In this document: one piece after another, positions 15,804 through 24,292 of the stretch | How positions within the stretch are numbered: position 1 is the first letter of the stretch | Layout of the letters: each line of letters opens with the position of its first letter | Origin: Thermoplasmatota archaeon | Lineage (GTDB): Archaea; Thermoplasmatota; Thermoplasmata; Thermoplasmatales; Thermoplasmataceae | NCBI GenBank assembly: GCA_023488885.1 | Contig: JAMDDH010000010.1 | Span: 1 to 36,792 of the forward strand | DNA length: 36,792 bases | Reading direction: 5' to 3' | Made by a program: the position numbers and the translations under genes | Notes under the pieces: generated by a model | Seen by the model: the letters and a program-made list of their open reading frames with translations, nothing else | Told to the model about the DNA's origin: nothing | The model's database searches: none

Positions 15804-16421
15804 TTATGCATACAGCCCTTGCATGTCCTCACCGGCTCTCCTGCTCCTCAACACTTCATTTACTATCTTCTCTGCCTCATCCTTGTTTATGCCAACTTTG
15901 TCTGTCAGGAATACTTTAATCTCCTCTTTACTCTTTCCCTGGCCGACCATGTCCTCAATCATCATGTGCATACGCACAGCAACCTGCTTGTTAAACTGCT
16001 CCTCGAGTTTAAGGGCGCGTACCATCATATAGAGGGATGATAGGAGGATGTTCAGGCCAAGGTTGAGTTCGCTTTTGGTAAGGCGTTCAACAGCAAGGTC
16101 CACCCTAGATATTACCTCCTCATTCATCCCGAACAGCATGAATTTTGATATGTCTATTCTCTGATTTAGAATCAGAAGAGTTCTGTAGGTGTTAAGTCTC
16201 ACCATGGAATCCATCACAGCAGTCTCAATACCGGTTCTCACCGTAATGTGAATTGTATCTGGATGAAACCCCAGAAGAAAAGCGAAAGGTACATTCTCAT
16301 TTTCCATGATGAGGTGATAGGGATCTTCGCTGAGTTTCCATGGAAGGTCAACGAGATTCTTTGCGTTCTCCTTTCCATCACTCAGCCACTCGATCACTTT
16401 TTCTTTGACTGACATAAACAT
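15804..16421 (-). CDS. uncharacterised soluble protein
   Basis: A 205-residue protein of unknown function, starting at the ATG at 16421. A TATA box at 16442-16447 lies about 22-25 bases upstream, so the message is leaderless at this ATG; a further ATG follows two codons later and a TTG at 16442 is unlikely. The first 90 residues look like alpha/beta (SEDPYHLIMENENVPFAFLLGFHPDTIHITVRTG), in the style of YbjN or secretion-chaperone-like folds. A helical middle follows, and the C-terminus (about 150-195) is a charged helical hairpin (GKSKEEIKVFLTDKVGINKDEAEKIVNEVL) that resembles a helix-turn-helix-like or SAP-like module. The fold comments are inference. Single gene, convergent with the 337-residue protein gene. 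Confidence 0.65.
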   Translation of the reverse strand: MFMSVKEKVIEWLSDGKENAKNLVDLPWKLSEDPYHLIMENENVPFAFLLGFHPDTIHITVRTGIETAVMDSMVRLNTYRTLLILNQRIDISKFMLFGMNEEVISRVDLAVERLTKSELNLGLNILLSSLYMMVRALKLEEQFNKQVAVRMHMMIEDMVGQGKSKEEIKVFLTDKVGINKDEAEKIVNEVLRSRRAGEDMQGLYA

Positions 16422-16441
16422 GAATTCATGGCAGTGTAACA

Positions 16442-16447
16442 ATATAA
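16442..16447 (-). promoter_or_regulatory. TATA box of the 16421 gene
   Basis: Minus-strand AACTTATATTG places the start of transcription about 22-25 bases on, at the ATG at 16421. This decides the start among three possible codons. Confidence 0.45.
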
Positions 16448-17115
16448 GTTTTCGTATTGTTCCTGTAGTTTTTATTTCCGATTGAATTGAACTATTCTGT
16501 TGTTCAATAGATTTTTGACATTATTTCATTCAGAGTCAGTTATCGAGTGCATCATGTTGTCCCGATATGTGCCGTCTCTCCTGGTCATGTGATTACTCAA
16601 CCTGCCCTCAATTTTAGCCCATAAAGCCAAAGAACAGCAACTGAAACCTACTTCCACGGTGCGATGGTTATACGCACTCCTGTGCATCTCGTGCTTCCAA
16701 CGATGCGGTTACCGTCCTTCATAACAATTGCAGAACGATATTTGCATTCCAGTTCCCGATTCCTGAGGGCTTCCGTTATCAACGCTGTTTCAACTTCAAT
16801 AGAGCCGAGTAAATTTAACATCCTTGTAAAGTTCAAGGTTTTTCTGACGCAAAAAAGAGCTTCGATGTGATCTTCCCTAAGCAGCCCTAATCTGGCATAT
16901 CTATCTCCAAGGGTGCACGGTCACAAGTCTTCTATATTCCACGGATCTCGCTTATGGCTTAACAATTACTTGAATTGCTGAATGTCCGTTAAAATGCCAT
17001 AAGAACAGTAACACACTTGGTTTCTGTTTCTTTGCATAAATATTATTGATTTTTCCGGACAAATGCTGTCTTTTATGTAGCATAAATAAAAATACGTCAT
17101 AATGTTGCGGCTTCA
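16448..17115. other. intergenic with one decayed ORF and an MFS promoter
   Basis: No intact gene. It contains the degraded frame at 16648-16920 described separately. Near the right end CATAAATAAAAATACG (17081-17096) is a likely TATA region for the MFS gene at 17116. The rest shows nothing I can name. Confidence 0.4.
16648..16920 (-). pseudogene. decayed gene fragment of unknown family
   Basis: An open minus-strand frame of 90 codons without a credible start. It reads GDRYARLGLLREDHIEALF, NLLGSIEVETALITEALRN, YRSAIVMKDGNRIVGSTR and CTGVRITIAPWK. This has the amphipathic helices and final strands of a real protein C-terminus. Upstream, beyond an in-frame TGA (16921-16923), similar-looking codons (KRDPWNIEDL) continue for a short stretch before another stop. 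I infer the remnant of a longer gene, but recognise no family. A plus-strand frame in the same place looks like its shadow. Confidence 0.4.
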
Positions 17116-18513
17116 ATGGCTGATTCTGTTCTGAATGAGAAAATAGCACGTGATGTTGTGAGGATAGATTCGTCGAGGAATTTCAAGGCACTCAATAAGT
17201 TAATGGTTATATCGGGGTTGGGATATACTTTTGATGCCATTGCAATTGCCCTGATTGCATTCATTCTTCCAGTGGTCATAGCACCTTTCCACCTTTCCGG
17301 GATACAATCTGGTATTCTCGGAGCGAGTACACTGATTGGATATTTTGTGGGAGCGACATTCTGGGGACTTGTTGGAGATAAATATGGCAGGAAGCAGTCA
17401 ATACAGTACACGCTCATAATATATGCGATTTTCAGCCTAATGAGCGCCTTTTCATCTAATTTCTCTGAACTCACAATATTCAGGATCATCGCTGGTTTCG
17501 GTATTGGTGGAGAAAGTGCGGTAATAGCCCCGTACTTTAGCGAATTCGTCCCCAGAAAGTTCAGGGGAAGATACACCGGGATGTTAACTGGCTTTTTCTC
17601 TTTCGGATTCATAATTTCAGCCTTTCTAGGATACTTCCTTGTACCGATACCCAATATAGGCTGGAGAATAGCCTCGATAATCACGGCATTGCCGATATTT
17701 TACGTTATAGTGCTGAGATTCAAGCTGCCGGAATCTCCAAGATGGCTGAGACTCCATGGAAAAGACACTGAAGCAGATTCCGTGCTGAATACCATTACAG
17801 GAAGCACTGAATTGCCAGCTGAAATTGATGGAAAACCTTCAGAAATCTACATAAGTGAGATAGTTAAAGTGCTTGGCAGCGCCAAGCGGGGAAACAGCTT
17901 CAAACAGATCTGGTCAAAGGCATACAGGAGAAGAACTTCCATGCTCTGGATCCTCTGGTTCACCACCGGATTTGCTTATTACGGGTTCTTTGTTTTTGTC
18001 CCGACACTCCTCGTTGACAAGGGATACACCCTCATAAGAACTCTTTCAATGTCCCTTCTCATCTTCATAATGCAGTTCCCCGGATATTATTCTGCGGCTT
18101 TCTTTATAGAGAGATTCGGAAGGAAAACCGGAGTTACAACCTATATGATCGGCGGGGCAATCGCGGCCATACTGCTGAGCCAGTCGTCAACTACGTTAGA
18201 GATAATCATTCTTGCTTCGGCGATGTCGTGGTTCCTTAACGGATTGTTTGGTGGAGTCTATATCTACACACCTGAACAATATCCTACAGACTTCAGAACC
18301 TCCGGAATGGGTTATGCGTCATCTTTCGCAAGAATCGGTGCCATAATATCTCCAATCGCTTTCGGAATCCTCGCCGTCTCCATCCATTTCTCAGGTGTGT
18401 TTGTGATCAGCTTCGTTGTGATGCTGTTCGGAGCAATATCGGTGTTGATTCTTGGCACAGAAACAAAGGATAAGGATCTGGAGAGGACCGGATCTGCGTC
18501 CGAGGCTTTGTGA
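17116..18513 (+). CDS. MFS transporter, sugar/organic-acid porter type
   Basis: A 465-residue, 12-helix permease. It has the TM1 acidic residue in GYTFDAIAIALIAFILP (D40), loop motif GLVGDKYGRKQS (84-95), the mid-loop PESPRWLRLHGK (about 205-216) typical of sugar-porter, SV2 and aromatic-acid families, and the second-half motif ERFGRKTG. EQYPTDFRTSGMG near TM10-11 is the usual ExxPTxxRxxG. The first ~25 residues are a cytoplasmic lead. It runs with the amidohydrolase gene 56 bp downstream on the same strand, so it may import the compound that the amidohydrolase cleaves; the substrate is unknown. Normal length and complete motifs. Confidence 0.85.
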   Translation: MADSVLNEKIARDVVRIDSSRNFKALNKLMVISGLGYTFDAIAIALIAFILPVVIAPFHLSGIQSGILGASTLIGYFVGATFWGLVGDKYGRKQSIQYTLIIYAIFSLMSAFSSNFSELTIFRIIAGFGIGGESAVIAPYFSEFVPRKFRGRYTGMLTGFFSFGFIISAFLGYFLVPIPNIGWRIASIITALPIFYVIVLRFKLPESPRWLRLHGKDTEADSVLNTITGSTELPAEIDGKPSEIYISEIVKVLGSAKRGNSFKQIWSKAYRRRTSMLWILWFTTGFAYYGFFVFVPTLLVDKGYTLIRTLSMSLLIFIMQFPGYYSAAFFIERFGRKTGVTTYMIGGAIAAILLSQSSTTLEIIILASAMSWFLNGLFGGVYIYTPEQYPTDFRTSGMGYASSFARIGAIISPIAFGILAVSIHFSGVFVISFVVMLFGAISVLILGTETKDKDLERTGSASEAL

Positions 18514-18569
18514 GAAGCCATTATTTATTTTAAAAAATTATTTACCGGATTTCGTCTGGAGGTCTCAAG

Positions 18570-19775
18570 ATGGTTAGCAGTTATTTATTGAAAGATGGAC
18601 AGTATTTTGATCACAATAAGGGTGAATTCATTAATGGAGATATTTTCATAATTGATGGAAAAATAAGCCTTAACGAGCCCAGTCCTAAAGAGAAAATGGA
18701 AGTGATAAACTGCCGTGAGAAATTCATCGTTCCTAGTTTTTTTGACTGCCACGTGCATTTGAACTGGAGCGGAAGCAGCAATCCAATTGATGATACGATT
18801 AAGGACGGTCCACTTGGTGCAATTATAAGGGCATACAGAAATTCAATGAAATCTCTCGCCAGCGGGATAACCAATCTTGTCGATGTCGGTTCATTTAATG
18901 ATGTAGCTGTCAATCTTGCCGGAATGATAAATCGTGGAGTTATATTTGGGCCGGATATCCTTGCTGCTGGGAGGATTCTATGCATTACTGGAGGACATGG
19001 GGCTGGCATGGGGTACGAGATCAATGGGCCTGTCGAGGCACTTTCTGCTACAAGAACCCTCATAAAGAAGGGGGCAGACCTGATCAAGATAGCTGCTACA
19101 TCTGGAGCGTACGGTGACACAGGTGCCGAGAAGCTGGAATCATACCAGATGAATGAAGATGAAATACGTGCTGTCACGTCGGAAGCCCACAAATTCTTCA
19201 TAAAGGTCACTGCACACGCCCTGAATCCTGTAGGAATACATAATGCACTGATCAATGGCGTAGACGTGATTCAACACGGTGCATTTCTCAACAAGGAAGA
19301 TGCAACATTCATGTTTAAGAATAACCGGTCTCTGGTACCAACACTGTATGTTTACAGGAAACTGGCTCAAGGAGGACCCGGAGTCATGGGAAAGGCCGTC
19401 GAGAAATCCAGAATGGTGGTTGAAAACCATAACGAAGCCTTTGCAACGGCCATGAAAGCTGGCGTCAATATAGCTTCCGGAACAGATGCTGGATCACCCA
19501 ATCTTGGAGATCATCCCACACTAATTGAAGAGGTAATCACAATGCAAGAAATCGGCATGAGCGAAGCGGACTGCATCAGGGCAATGACCATAAACGCAGC
19601 CAGAGCTTTCGGCGTCCAGGATTCCTACGGTTCTATTGAGAACGGTAAAAAAGCAAATCTTGTGCTGCTCGGCAGCAATCCGTTGGAAAGCGTGCATAAC
19701 CTCTATGATGTTAAGAGTATAATAAAATCCGGGAGATTCCTCCAGAAGAACGATATCCTATCTTCAATTATCTGA
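18570..19775 (+). CDS. metal-dependent amidohydrolase (imidazolonepropionase/prolidase-like)
   Basis: A 401-residue cytoplasmic enzyme of the amidohydrolase superfamily (COG1228-like) that hydrolyses C-N bonds in cyclic amides or dipeptides. The metal ligands are all visible: H61 and H63 (DCHVHL), the carboxylatable K173 (DLIKIAATSG), H216 (TAHA), H236 (IQHGAFL) and D306 (SGTDAGSP). The N-terminal and C-terminal strands (DIFIIDGKI; GSIENGKKANLVLL) form the usual composite beta-sandwich. A GGAG lies about nine bases before the ATG, unlike the leaderless genes, consistent with being second in an operon after the MFS transporter. Related archaeal enzymes act as Xaa-Pro or Xaa-Arg dipeptidases, so peptide breakdown is plausible. 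Confidence 0.82.
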   Translation: MVSSYLLKDGQYFDHNKGEFINGDIFIIDGKISLNEPSPKEKMEVINCREKFIVPSFFDCHVHLNWSGSSNPIDDTIKDGPLGAIIRAYRNSMKSLASGITNLVDVGSFNDVAVNLAGMINRGVIFGPDILAAGRILCITGGHGAGMGYEINGPVEALSATRTLIKKGADLIKIAATSGAYGDTGAEKLESYQMNEDEIRAVTSEAHKFFIKVTAHALNPVGIHNALINGVDVIQHGAFLNKEDATFMFKNNRSLVPTLYVYRKLAQGGPGVMGKAVEKSRMVVENHNEAFATAMKAGVNIASGTDAGSPNLGDHPTLIEEVITMQEIGMSEADCIRAMTINAARAFGVQDSYGSIENGKKANLVLLGSNPLESVHNLYDVKSIIKSGRFLQKNDILSSII

Positions 19776-19785
19776 AAGCGTGTTT

Positions 19786-19837
19786 CTCCCAACTTTTTTT
19801 CAATTACCTTATTTTTACGGGTTTTACTTTTATTTTC
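19786..19837 (+). terminator. T-rich terminator of the amidohydrolase operon
   Basis: Several oligo-T tracts (an eight-T run at 19793-19800, then ACCTTATTTTTACGG and TTTTACTTTTATTTTC) follow the stop codon on the plus strand, the usual archaeal termination signal. Confidence 0.45.
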
Positions 19838-19908
19838 TATATAAGTCTCCGGGATACAGATACGGTACCAGAACGTTCGAATACGAATAAAATTTAAAAT
19901 AAAATATA

Positions 19909-19929
19909 ATTGAATCTTTAAGATTCAAT
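19909..19929 (-). terminator. perfect inverted repeat at the permease stop, T-rich tail
   Basis: ATTGAATCTT-T-AAGATTCAAT is a perfect 10-bp inverted repeat overlapping the permease stop codon. Downstream on the minus strand it is followed by ATTATATTTTATTTTAAATT. This looks like a hairpin plus T-rich terminator; with a one-base spacer, the transcript loop would open a few pairs. Confidence 0.45.
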
Positions 19930-21553
19930 TGGTTTCCGATGTTTTCTGCCCTATTAGGTCATCTATGGAGTACAGTGCTTTCTTTGGCGCTGTGTATTGA
20001 GAGATAAACCAGAACAATACAGCGTAAACTGCGACAAGCACTATATCATACGGAAACGATACATACCCCATTCCGCCTGTCTGGACACCACCAATGTATG
20101 AAAGTACGATTAACCCGATTATGTAAATAGGTATCCAGAATGAGTGTTTTATTCCAAGGTTTGCCCATTTCGTCGAGGTACCCTGGTATATGAAAACGAT
20201 ACTTCCCGCCAGTGTTGCCACAAGAGCGTAAAGGGTTACGGGGTATGTAGACCAGTATATCAGCAGTGTCGAGAATATGAATGCCACAAGAGACCAGTAT
20301 TTAGCTCCTGGAATCTTGAACGGTCTCTCGACATCAGGATAGAGTTTCCTCATTATAGGCAGCGATGTCGTAACTATGGCGAAGTTCACAACTGCGGCCA
20401 CAACAACAAAGTCTACGAGCAGATACCAGGATGGTAGAGGAATCAGGAAGATTATTCCGACAATAGCTACCAGGGCGATAGAGTAAATGGGCACTCCGTT
20501 CTTGTTTGTTTTCGTGAAGATACCAGGTAGAGCTTTCTCTTTGGCAAACCCGAAGATTATTCTAGATGCCCCGGTCAGATAAATTCCAAATGTTCCAAAT
20601 GGCGAAAATACAGCAAACAGCAGGAAAATAACAATAAGCACTCCAAGCAGACCTCCGACCGCAGGAGATACAAAGGACAGGTTTCCCCTCATAATATCAG
20701 CCAGGGGCGAGCCAAGCGATGCCACTGAACTCCATGTACCTGGAGCTGCTTTTAAACCTCTCCAGCTCACGGAACCCACTATAACTATCGCCATCAGAAC
20801 ATACAGGATGCTCTGGACTCCAAGTGTCGTTCCTATTGCAAGAGGAAGATTCCTCTTAGGATTCTTGATCTCTCCAGCCATATCAGCTACCTGTCTGTAA
20901 CCACCGAAAGAGAACAGTATACCTGTTGCTGGGATTGCTATGAAAACTCCAGACCAGCCGAAGGGTACGAAGCCTCCGGTCGAAAAGTTAGCCGGATGAA
21001 AGATCAAGAGAGGCAGAACTATTATGAACAATACAACTACTGCAACTTTTAACCATGTCAATCCAGTGTTGAATTTTCCCAACTTTGATACGCCGGAATA
21101 GTTCAGCAGTACGAAGAATACCGTGATCAGAATTGCGACAAGTATTCCAAGAGGAGACAGTACACCAAGTGAACTATTATATAACTGGGGAGCCCAGTAC
21201 GATGCATATGTTGCTACGGCAACAGCCTCAATCGGCGGTATCATCACAGCCCATAAAAACAGAGCCCAGCCAGACAGAAATCCACCATAACTTCCAAGGG
21301 AGTAGTATGAAATCCTGGCACTAATACCGCTCTTCGGTGCCATAGCAGAAAATTCCGCATAAGGCAACGTGATTATTATAATCATAATTGCTGCTATTAT
21401 CCACGACAGTACAACTGCAGGTCCGGCATATCTAGTTCCACCAGCGGCGGCGAACAGTATTCCCGACCCGACTGCACCTCCCACTCCAAACATGGCAGCA
21501 TCCTGAAGAGTAAAACCCCTCTTGAGATGCCCGCTTTCTTCTTTATCAACCAT
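19925..21553 (-). CDS. APC-superfamily amino-acid permease
   Basis: A 542-residue, roughly 12-helix secondary transporter that imports amino acids, probably with protons. I chose the ATG at 21553 (MVDKEESGHLKRGFT) because a TATA box lies about 25 bases upstream; an earlier start at 21610 would be inside or before the promoter. TM1 has the family glycine motif GVGGAVGSGILFAAAG (22-37), which contacts the amino and carboxyl groups of the substrate. TM6 contains FSFGGYRQVADMAGEIKNPKRNLP, the APC consensus (FxGFxxxxxxxGEIKNPxRxxP). The rest of the helices are continuous. Its substrate cannot be read from sequence. Single gene, ending in a hairpin terminator. Confidence 0.88.
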   Translation of the reverse strand: MVDKEESGHLKRGFTLQDAAMFGVGGAVGSGILFAAAGGTRYAGPAVVLSWIIAAIMIIIITLPYAEFSAMAPKSGISARISYYSLGSYGGFLSGWALFLWAVMIPPIEAVAVATYASYWAPQLYNSSLGVLSPLGILVAILITVFFVLLNYSGVSKLGKFNTGLTWLKVAVVVLFIIVLPLLIFHPANFSTGGFVPFGWSGVFIAIPATGILFSFGGYRQVADMAGEIKNPKRNLPLAIGTTLGVQSILYVLMAIVIVGSVSWRGLKAAPGTWSSVASLGSPLADIMRGNLSFVSPAVGGLLGVLIVIFLLFAVFSPFGTFGIYLTGASRIIFGFAKEKALPGIFTKTNKNGVPIYSIALVAIVGIIFLIPLPSWYLLVDFVVVAAVVNFAIVTTSLPIMRKLYPDVERPFKIPGAKYWSLVAFIFSTLLIYWSTYPVTLYALVATLAGSIVFIYQGTSTKWANLGIKHSFWIPIYIIGLIVLSYIGGVQTGGMGYVSFPYDIVLVAVYAVLFWFISQYTAPKKALYSIDDLIGQKTSETN

Positions 21554-21572
21554 GCAACTTTTACAGTTAATC

Positions 21573-21583
21573 CGTATATAATT
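21573..21583 (-). promoter_or_regulatory. TATA box of the APC permease gene
   Basis: Minus-strand CAATTATATACGG has its core about 25 bases before the ATG at 21553, implying a leaderless mRNA. Confidence 0.5.
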
Positions 21584-22106
21584 GTTTTTGCGAAAATATA
21601 TTACAAACATTCGGAATTATTGAGCTTGGAATCGGGATTATCACACCAAAATGTGCACATTGAGGGAAGGGGCCATACATGATCGCTATTCTCATAGTTC
21701 ATATCTGAAAGTGGTGTATTTACCTAATGGGCCTTTCAGATTTTTTACCTTTTTGTAACAGAAATCATGATCATTAGTCTTTTTTTCATGTTCGCTGTGT
21801 TTCCCATAACAATTCTACCTTCAAATTCTCTGGTTTCATAATGATTGATTCTGTTACGGCCATCAACCAGTGCGTCACTGTTTCTAGGGCTTTCGTTGAC
21901 GGAGTGCGACAAAATCAGTGTTTGTACACAGGCCCATAAATCACCAAAGAGACATGAAAAAACCAAAAGCTTTGGATAGCAAATTCAATACGAATGAACA
22001 AGAAACCAATTCACAGTAAATTGATCTTGAAATGAATAAAATGACGTATTTATGAAGGTTTTAGAAATAGTGATTCAAACGGAATTCATATTTACGGAAA
22101 AACCTA
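21584..22106. other. intergenic, no supported gene
   Basis: More than 500 bases between divergent genes. A 73-codon minus-strand frame at 21745-21966 contains a protein-like stretch (VDGRNRINHYETREFEGR, MGNTANMKKRL) that may be a fragment of a lost gene, but I cannot place it. Otherwise nothing is recognised. Confidence 0.3.
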
Positions 22107-22139
22107 ATAAATTATTCCAATTTTACATAAATTATTCCA
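22107..22139 (+). promoter_or_regulatory. 13-bp direct repeats, 20-bp period, at the serA promoter
   Basis: ATAAATTATTCCA occurs at 22107-22119 and again at 22127-22139, exactly two helical turns apart. The second copy and the preceding TTTTACATAAATT overlap the place expected for the serA TATA box (about 25-35 bases before the ATG at 22163). It may be a pair of regulator sites or two copies of the promoter element. Confidence 0.45.
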
Positions 22140-22162
22140 GAAACGTTAAATAAGCTTGCTAA

Positions 22163-23122
22163 ATGATAGGTTCCGTGGCAGATAAGAAAAACCCTACTGC
22201 AAACAGAATTTTGGTATGTGACACTGTAGACAATCTGCTTCTTGAAGGCCTTAAAAAAAAGGGACACTTTGTCGAATACAGGCCTAAGATTACCAGAGAA
22301 GAGCTGCAGAATGATCTGGGCGAATTCGGAGCAGTTGTTGTCCGGAGCAGGACAAAACTAGATTCCTCAATCATCAATTCCGCCGGAGAACTGAAAATCA
22401 TAGCCAGAGCTGGCATTGGAACCGATAACATCGACATTGATGCTGCAACCCAGAGGGGCATAGAAGTTATTACGGCGGCCGGTTCATCCACACAGTCTGT
22501 AGTTGAACTAAATGTCGCTCTTGCAATAGATATGGCAAGAAAAATTTCTCATCTTGACAGGAATATTAGGGCTGGGAATTTCAAGAAGGAAGAAGGCACT
22601 GAACTCAGGGGAAAAACTGCAGGCATTATCGGATTCGGGAGAATAGGATATGAAACTGCCATGGTTCTCAGGGCACTCGGAATGAATATAATCGCCTACG
22701 ACGTTGTGGAAAACACGGATGCCATTAATCACGTTCAGGGAAAGTATCTTAGCCTCAACGAACTCCTCGGTGAAGCTGACTTCATATTCATTCTTGTTAC
22801 ACTAAATCGCGGATCGAAGAGCCTGATCGGCGAAAAAGAGCTTTCCCTGATCAGGAAAGGTGCCTTCATTGTAAACACCAGCAGGGCGGAGGCAATCGAT
22901 GGAAAGGCTCTGCTGAAATCCCTGGAAGACGCGAAAATAGGGGGCTACGCCAGCGATGTATTGTGGAACGAGCCTCCGAAAGAAGAATGGGAGAAAAAGC
23001 TGATCTCTATGAATAACGTTGTAATTACACCACATATAGGGGCCCAAACAGCAGAGGCCCAGAAGAGGGTAGCACAGATGACAATGGAAAAATTATTGAA
23101 GGCACTGGATGGTGCGGCGTAA
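22163..23122 (+). CDS. serA: D-3-phosphoglycerate dehydrogenase (2-hydroxyacid dehydrogenase family)
   Basis: A 319-residue cytoplasmic NAD-dependent enzyme. The dinucleotide site is GIIGFGRIGYETA (155-167). The catalytic triad is R241 (NTSRAEAIDG), E270 (DVLWNEPP) and H291 (TPHIGAQT). ARAGIGTDNIDIDAA (81-95) is the substrate-domain motif shared with SerA. It is the short form without the C-terminal ACT domain, so no serine feedback domain is present. It would oxidise 3-phosphoglycerate to 3-phosphohydroxypyruvate. The class V aminotransferase gene overlaps it by one base (TAATG), which strongly supports the serine pathway over other 2-hydroxyacid substrates. Glyoxylate or hydroxypyruvate reductase is the alternative. 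Confidence 0.82.
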   Translation: MIGSVADKKNPTANRILVCDTVDNLLLEGLKKKGHFVEYRPKITREELQNDLGEFGAVVVRSRTKLDSSIINSAGELKIIARAGIGTDNIDIDAATQRGIEVITAAGSSTQSVVELNVALAIDMARKISHLDRNIRAGNFKKEEGTELRGKTAGIIGFGRIGYETAMVLRALGMNIIAYDVVENTDAINHVQGKYLSLNELLGEADFIFILVTLNRGSKSLIGEKELSLIRKGAFIVNTSRAEAIDGKALLKSLEDAKIGGYASDVLWNEPPKEEWEKKLISMNNVVITPHIGAQTAEAQKRVAQMTMEKLLKALDGAA

Positions 23123-24252
23123 TGCTGTTAATTCCCGGACCTGTGGACGTTCCGGAAGTCGTCCTGAGGGAATCGGCATATGTCCAGAATCATCGCTCCG
23201 AGGAGTTCAGGAACATAGTTCGATCATGCCAGAATCGCCTCAATGAAATAGCAGATGCGTCTCACAGTGTAATTACGACAGGATCCGGAACCACCGCTGT
23301 GGAAAGCATGATCTATTCCATGACCAGCCCCGGAGAAAAGGTTATAGCAGTTTCATTCGGCGAATTCGGTGACAGGCTGGTTGACAGTCTAAGGAGACGT
23401 GGCACCGATACAACTGTTATCAAAAAATCAACCAGAGAATCACTTAAGAAGGGTGAAATCACCGACATATTGGGCAGGCATAAAGGAGTCAGCACAATCT
23501 GCCTGATACATAACGAGACTGGAAATGGTACAGCAATTAGAAATCTCAAAGAACTGGTTGAGGAAGCAAATTCGCATGGCTTGAAGGTGTTAGTTGATTC
23601 CGTATCCGGACTTGGAGCCCTTGAGATAAAGGCAAACAGCTGGGGAATCGATGCAATCGCAACTTGCAGCCAGAAAGGACTCGCCTCTGTGCCTGGACTC
23701 GGAATAGTCTCTCTGAGCGAAAGGGGAAGAAAATTAGTGAAAGCTTCTCACGACATACCGGTTTATCTTGATCTCGATGTATCGTTGAAATTCCTTGCAA
23801 AGAACGAAACACCATACACGCCGTCCACGGGAAGTTTCAGGGCGCTTAACGCTGCATTGAATATCCTTGAGAAAGAAGGAATAGAAACAAGATGGAAAAG
23901 ACACCATGCTTCGGCATCTTTTGTAAGAAAGATCATGATGGAATTCGGACAGCAATTATACGGCAATGAAGAGAACTTTTCTGATACCGTGGTTGCTTTC
24001 AAGCCAACGGTTCCTGTAGCAACAGTGGTAAAGGAGCTAGCTTTCAGGGACATAATTGTGTCGAAGGGCATGGGTCACCTTGCAGATGAGATGATCAGAG
24101 TGGGCCTTCTGGGTATCGTCGACAACACCAAAATAGCAAGATTCCTGAATGCTTTCTCCGAGATCGCGGGATTTGACAGAACTTTTGAACCTGAGGATCT
24201 ACCGGCTGAGACGTCGATGTACAAGGGCTTGCTGGAAGCGGTGAACCAGTAA
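23122..24252 (+). CDS. class V PLP aminotransferase (serine/alanine-glyoxylate type)
   Basis: A 376-residue fold-type I PLP enzyme of the SPT/AGT group. It opens with LIPGPVDVPEVVL (2-15). It has the phosphate-binding TGSGTTAVESMI (53-64), the PLP-ring aspartate D159 (VLVDSVSGLGA) and Schiff-base K185 (CSQKGLASVPG). C-terminally, GMGHLADEMIRVGLLGIVD is the substrate-carboxylate region. It is translationally coupled to serA, so it probably transaminates 3-phosphohydroxypyruvate to phosphoserine in place of a classical SerC; a broad-specificity enzyme of this class does so in Methanocaldococcus. Alanine-glyoxylate or serine-pyruvate transamination is the alternative. Confidence 0.8.
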   Translation: MLLIPGPVDVPEVVLRESAYVQNHRSEEFRNIVRSCQNRLNEIADASHSVITTGSGTTAVESMIYSMTSPGEKVIAVSFGEFGDRLVDSLRRRGTDTTVIKKSTRESLKKGEITDILGRHKGVSTICLIHNETGNGTAIRNLKELVEEANSHGLKVLVDSVSGLGALEIKANSWGIDAIATCSQKGLASVPGLGIVSLSERGRKLVKASHDIPVYLDLDVSLKFLAKNETPYTPSTGSFRALNAALNILEKEGIETRWKRHHASASFVRKIMMEFGQQLYGNEENFSDTVVAFKPTVPVATVVKELAFRDIIVSKGMGHLADEMIRVGLLGIVDNTKIARFLNAFSEIAGFDRTFEPEDLPAETSMYKGLLEAVNQ

Positions 24253-24292
24253 GGCGATGGCATAACAAAAACCAATATTTTCTATTCATTGC

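Noticed and set aside
17097-17684. 195-codon minus-strand open frame
   Set aside because: Shadow of the MFS transporter gene at 17116; low-complexity composition without a fold pattern.
18611-19255. 214-codon minus-strand open frame
   Set aside because: Antisense to the amidohydrolase gene, whose metal ligands are all present on the plus strand.
21745-21966. 73-codon minus-strand ORF
   Set aside because: Part of it looks protein-like, but there is no recognisable family, promoter or intact start; could be a decayed fragment.
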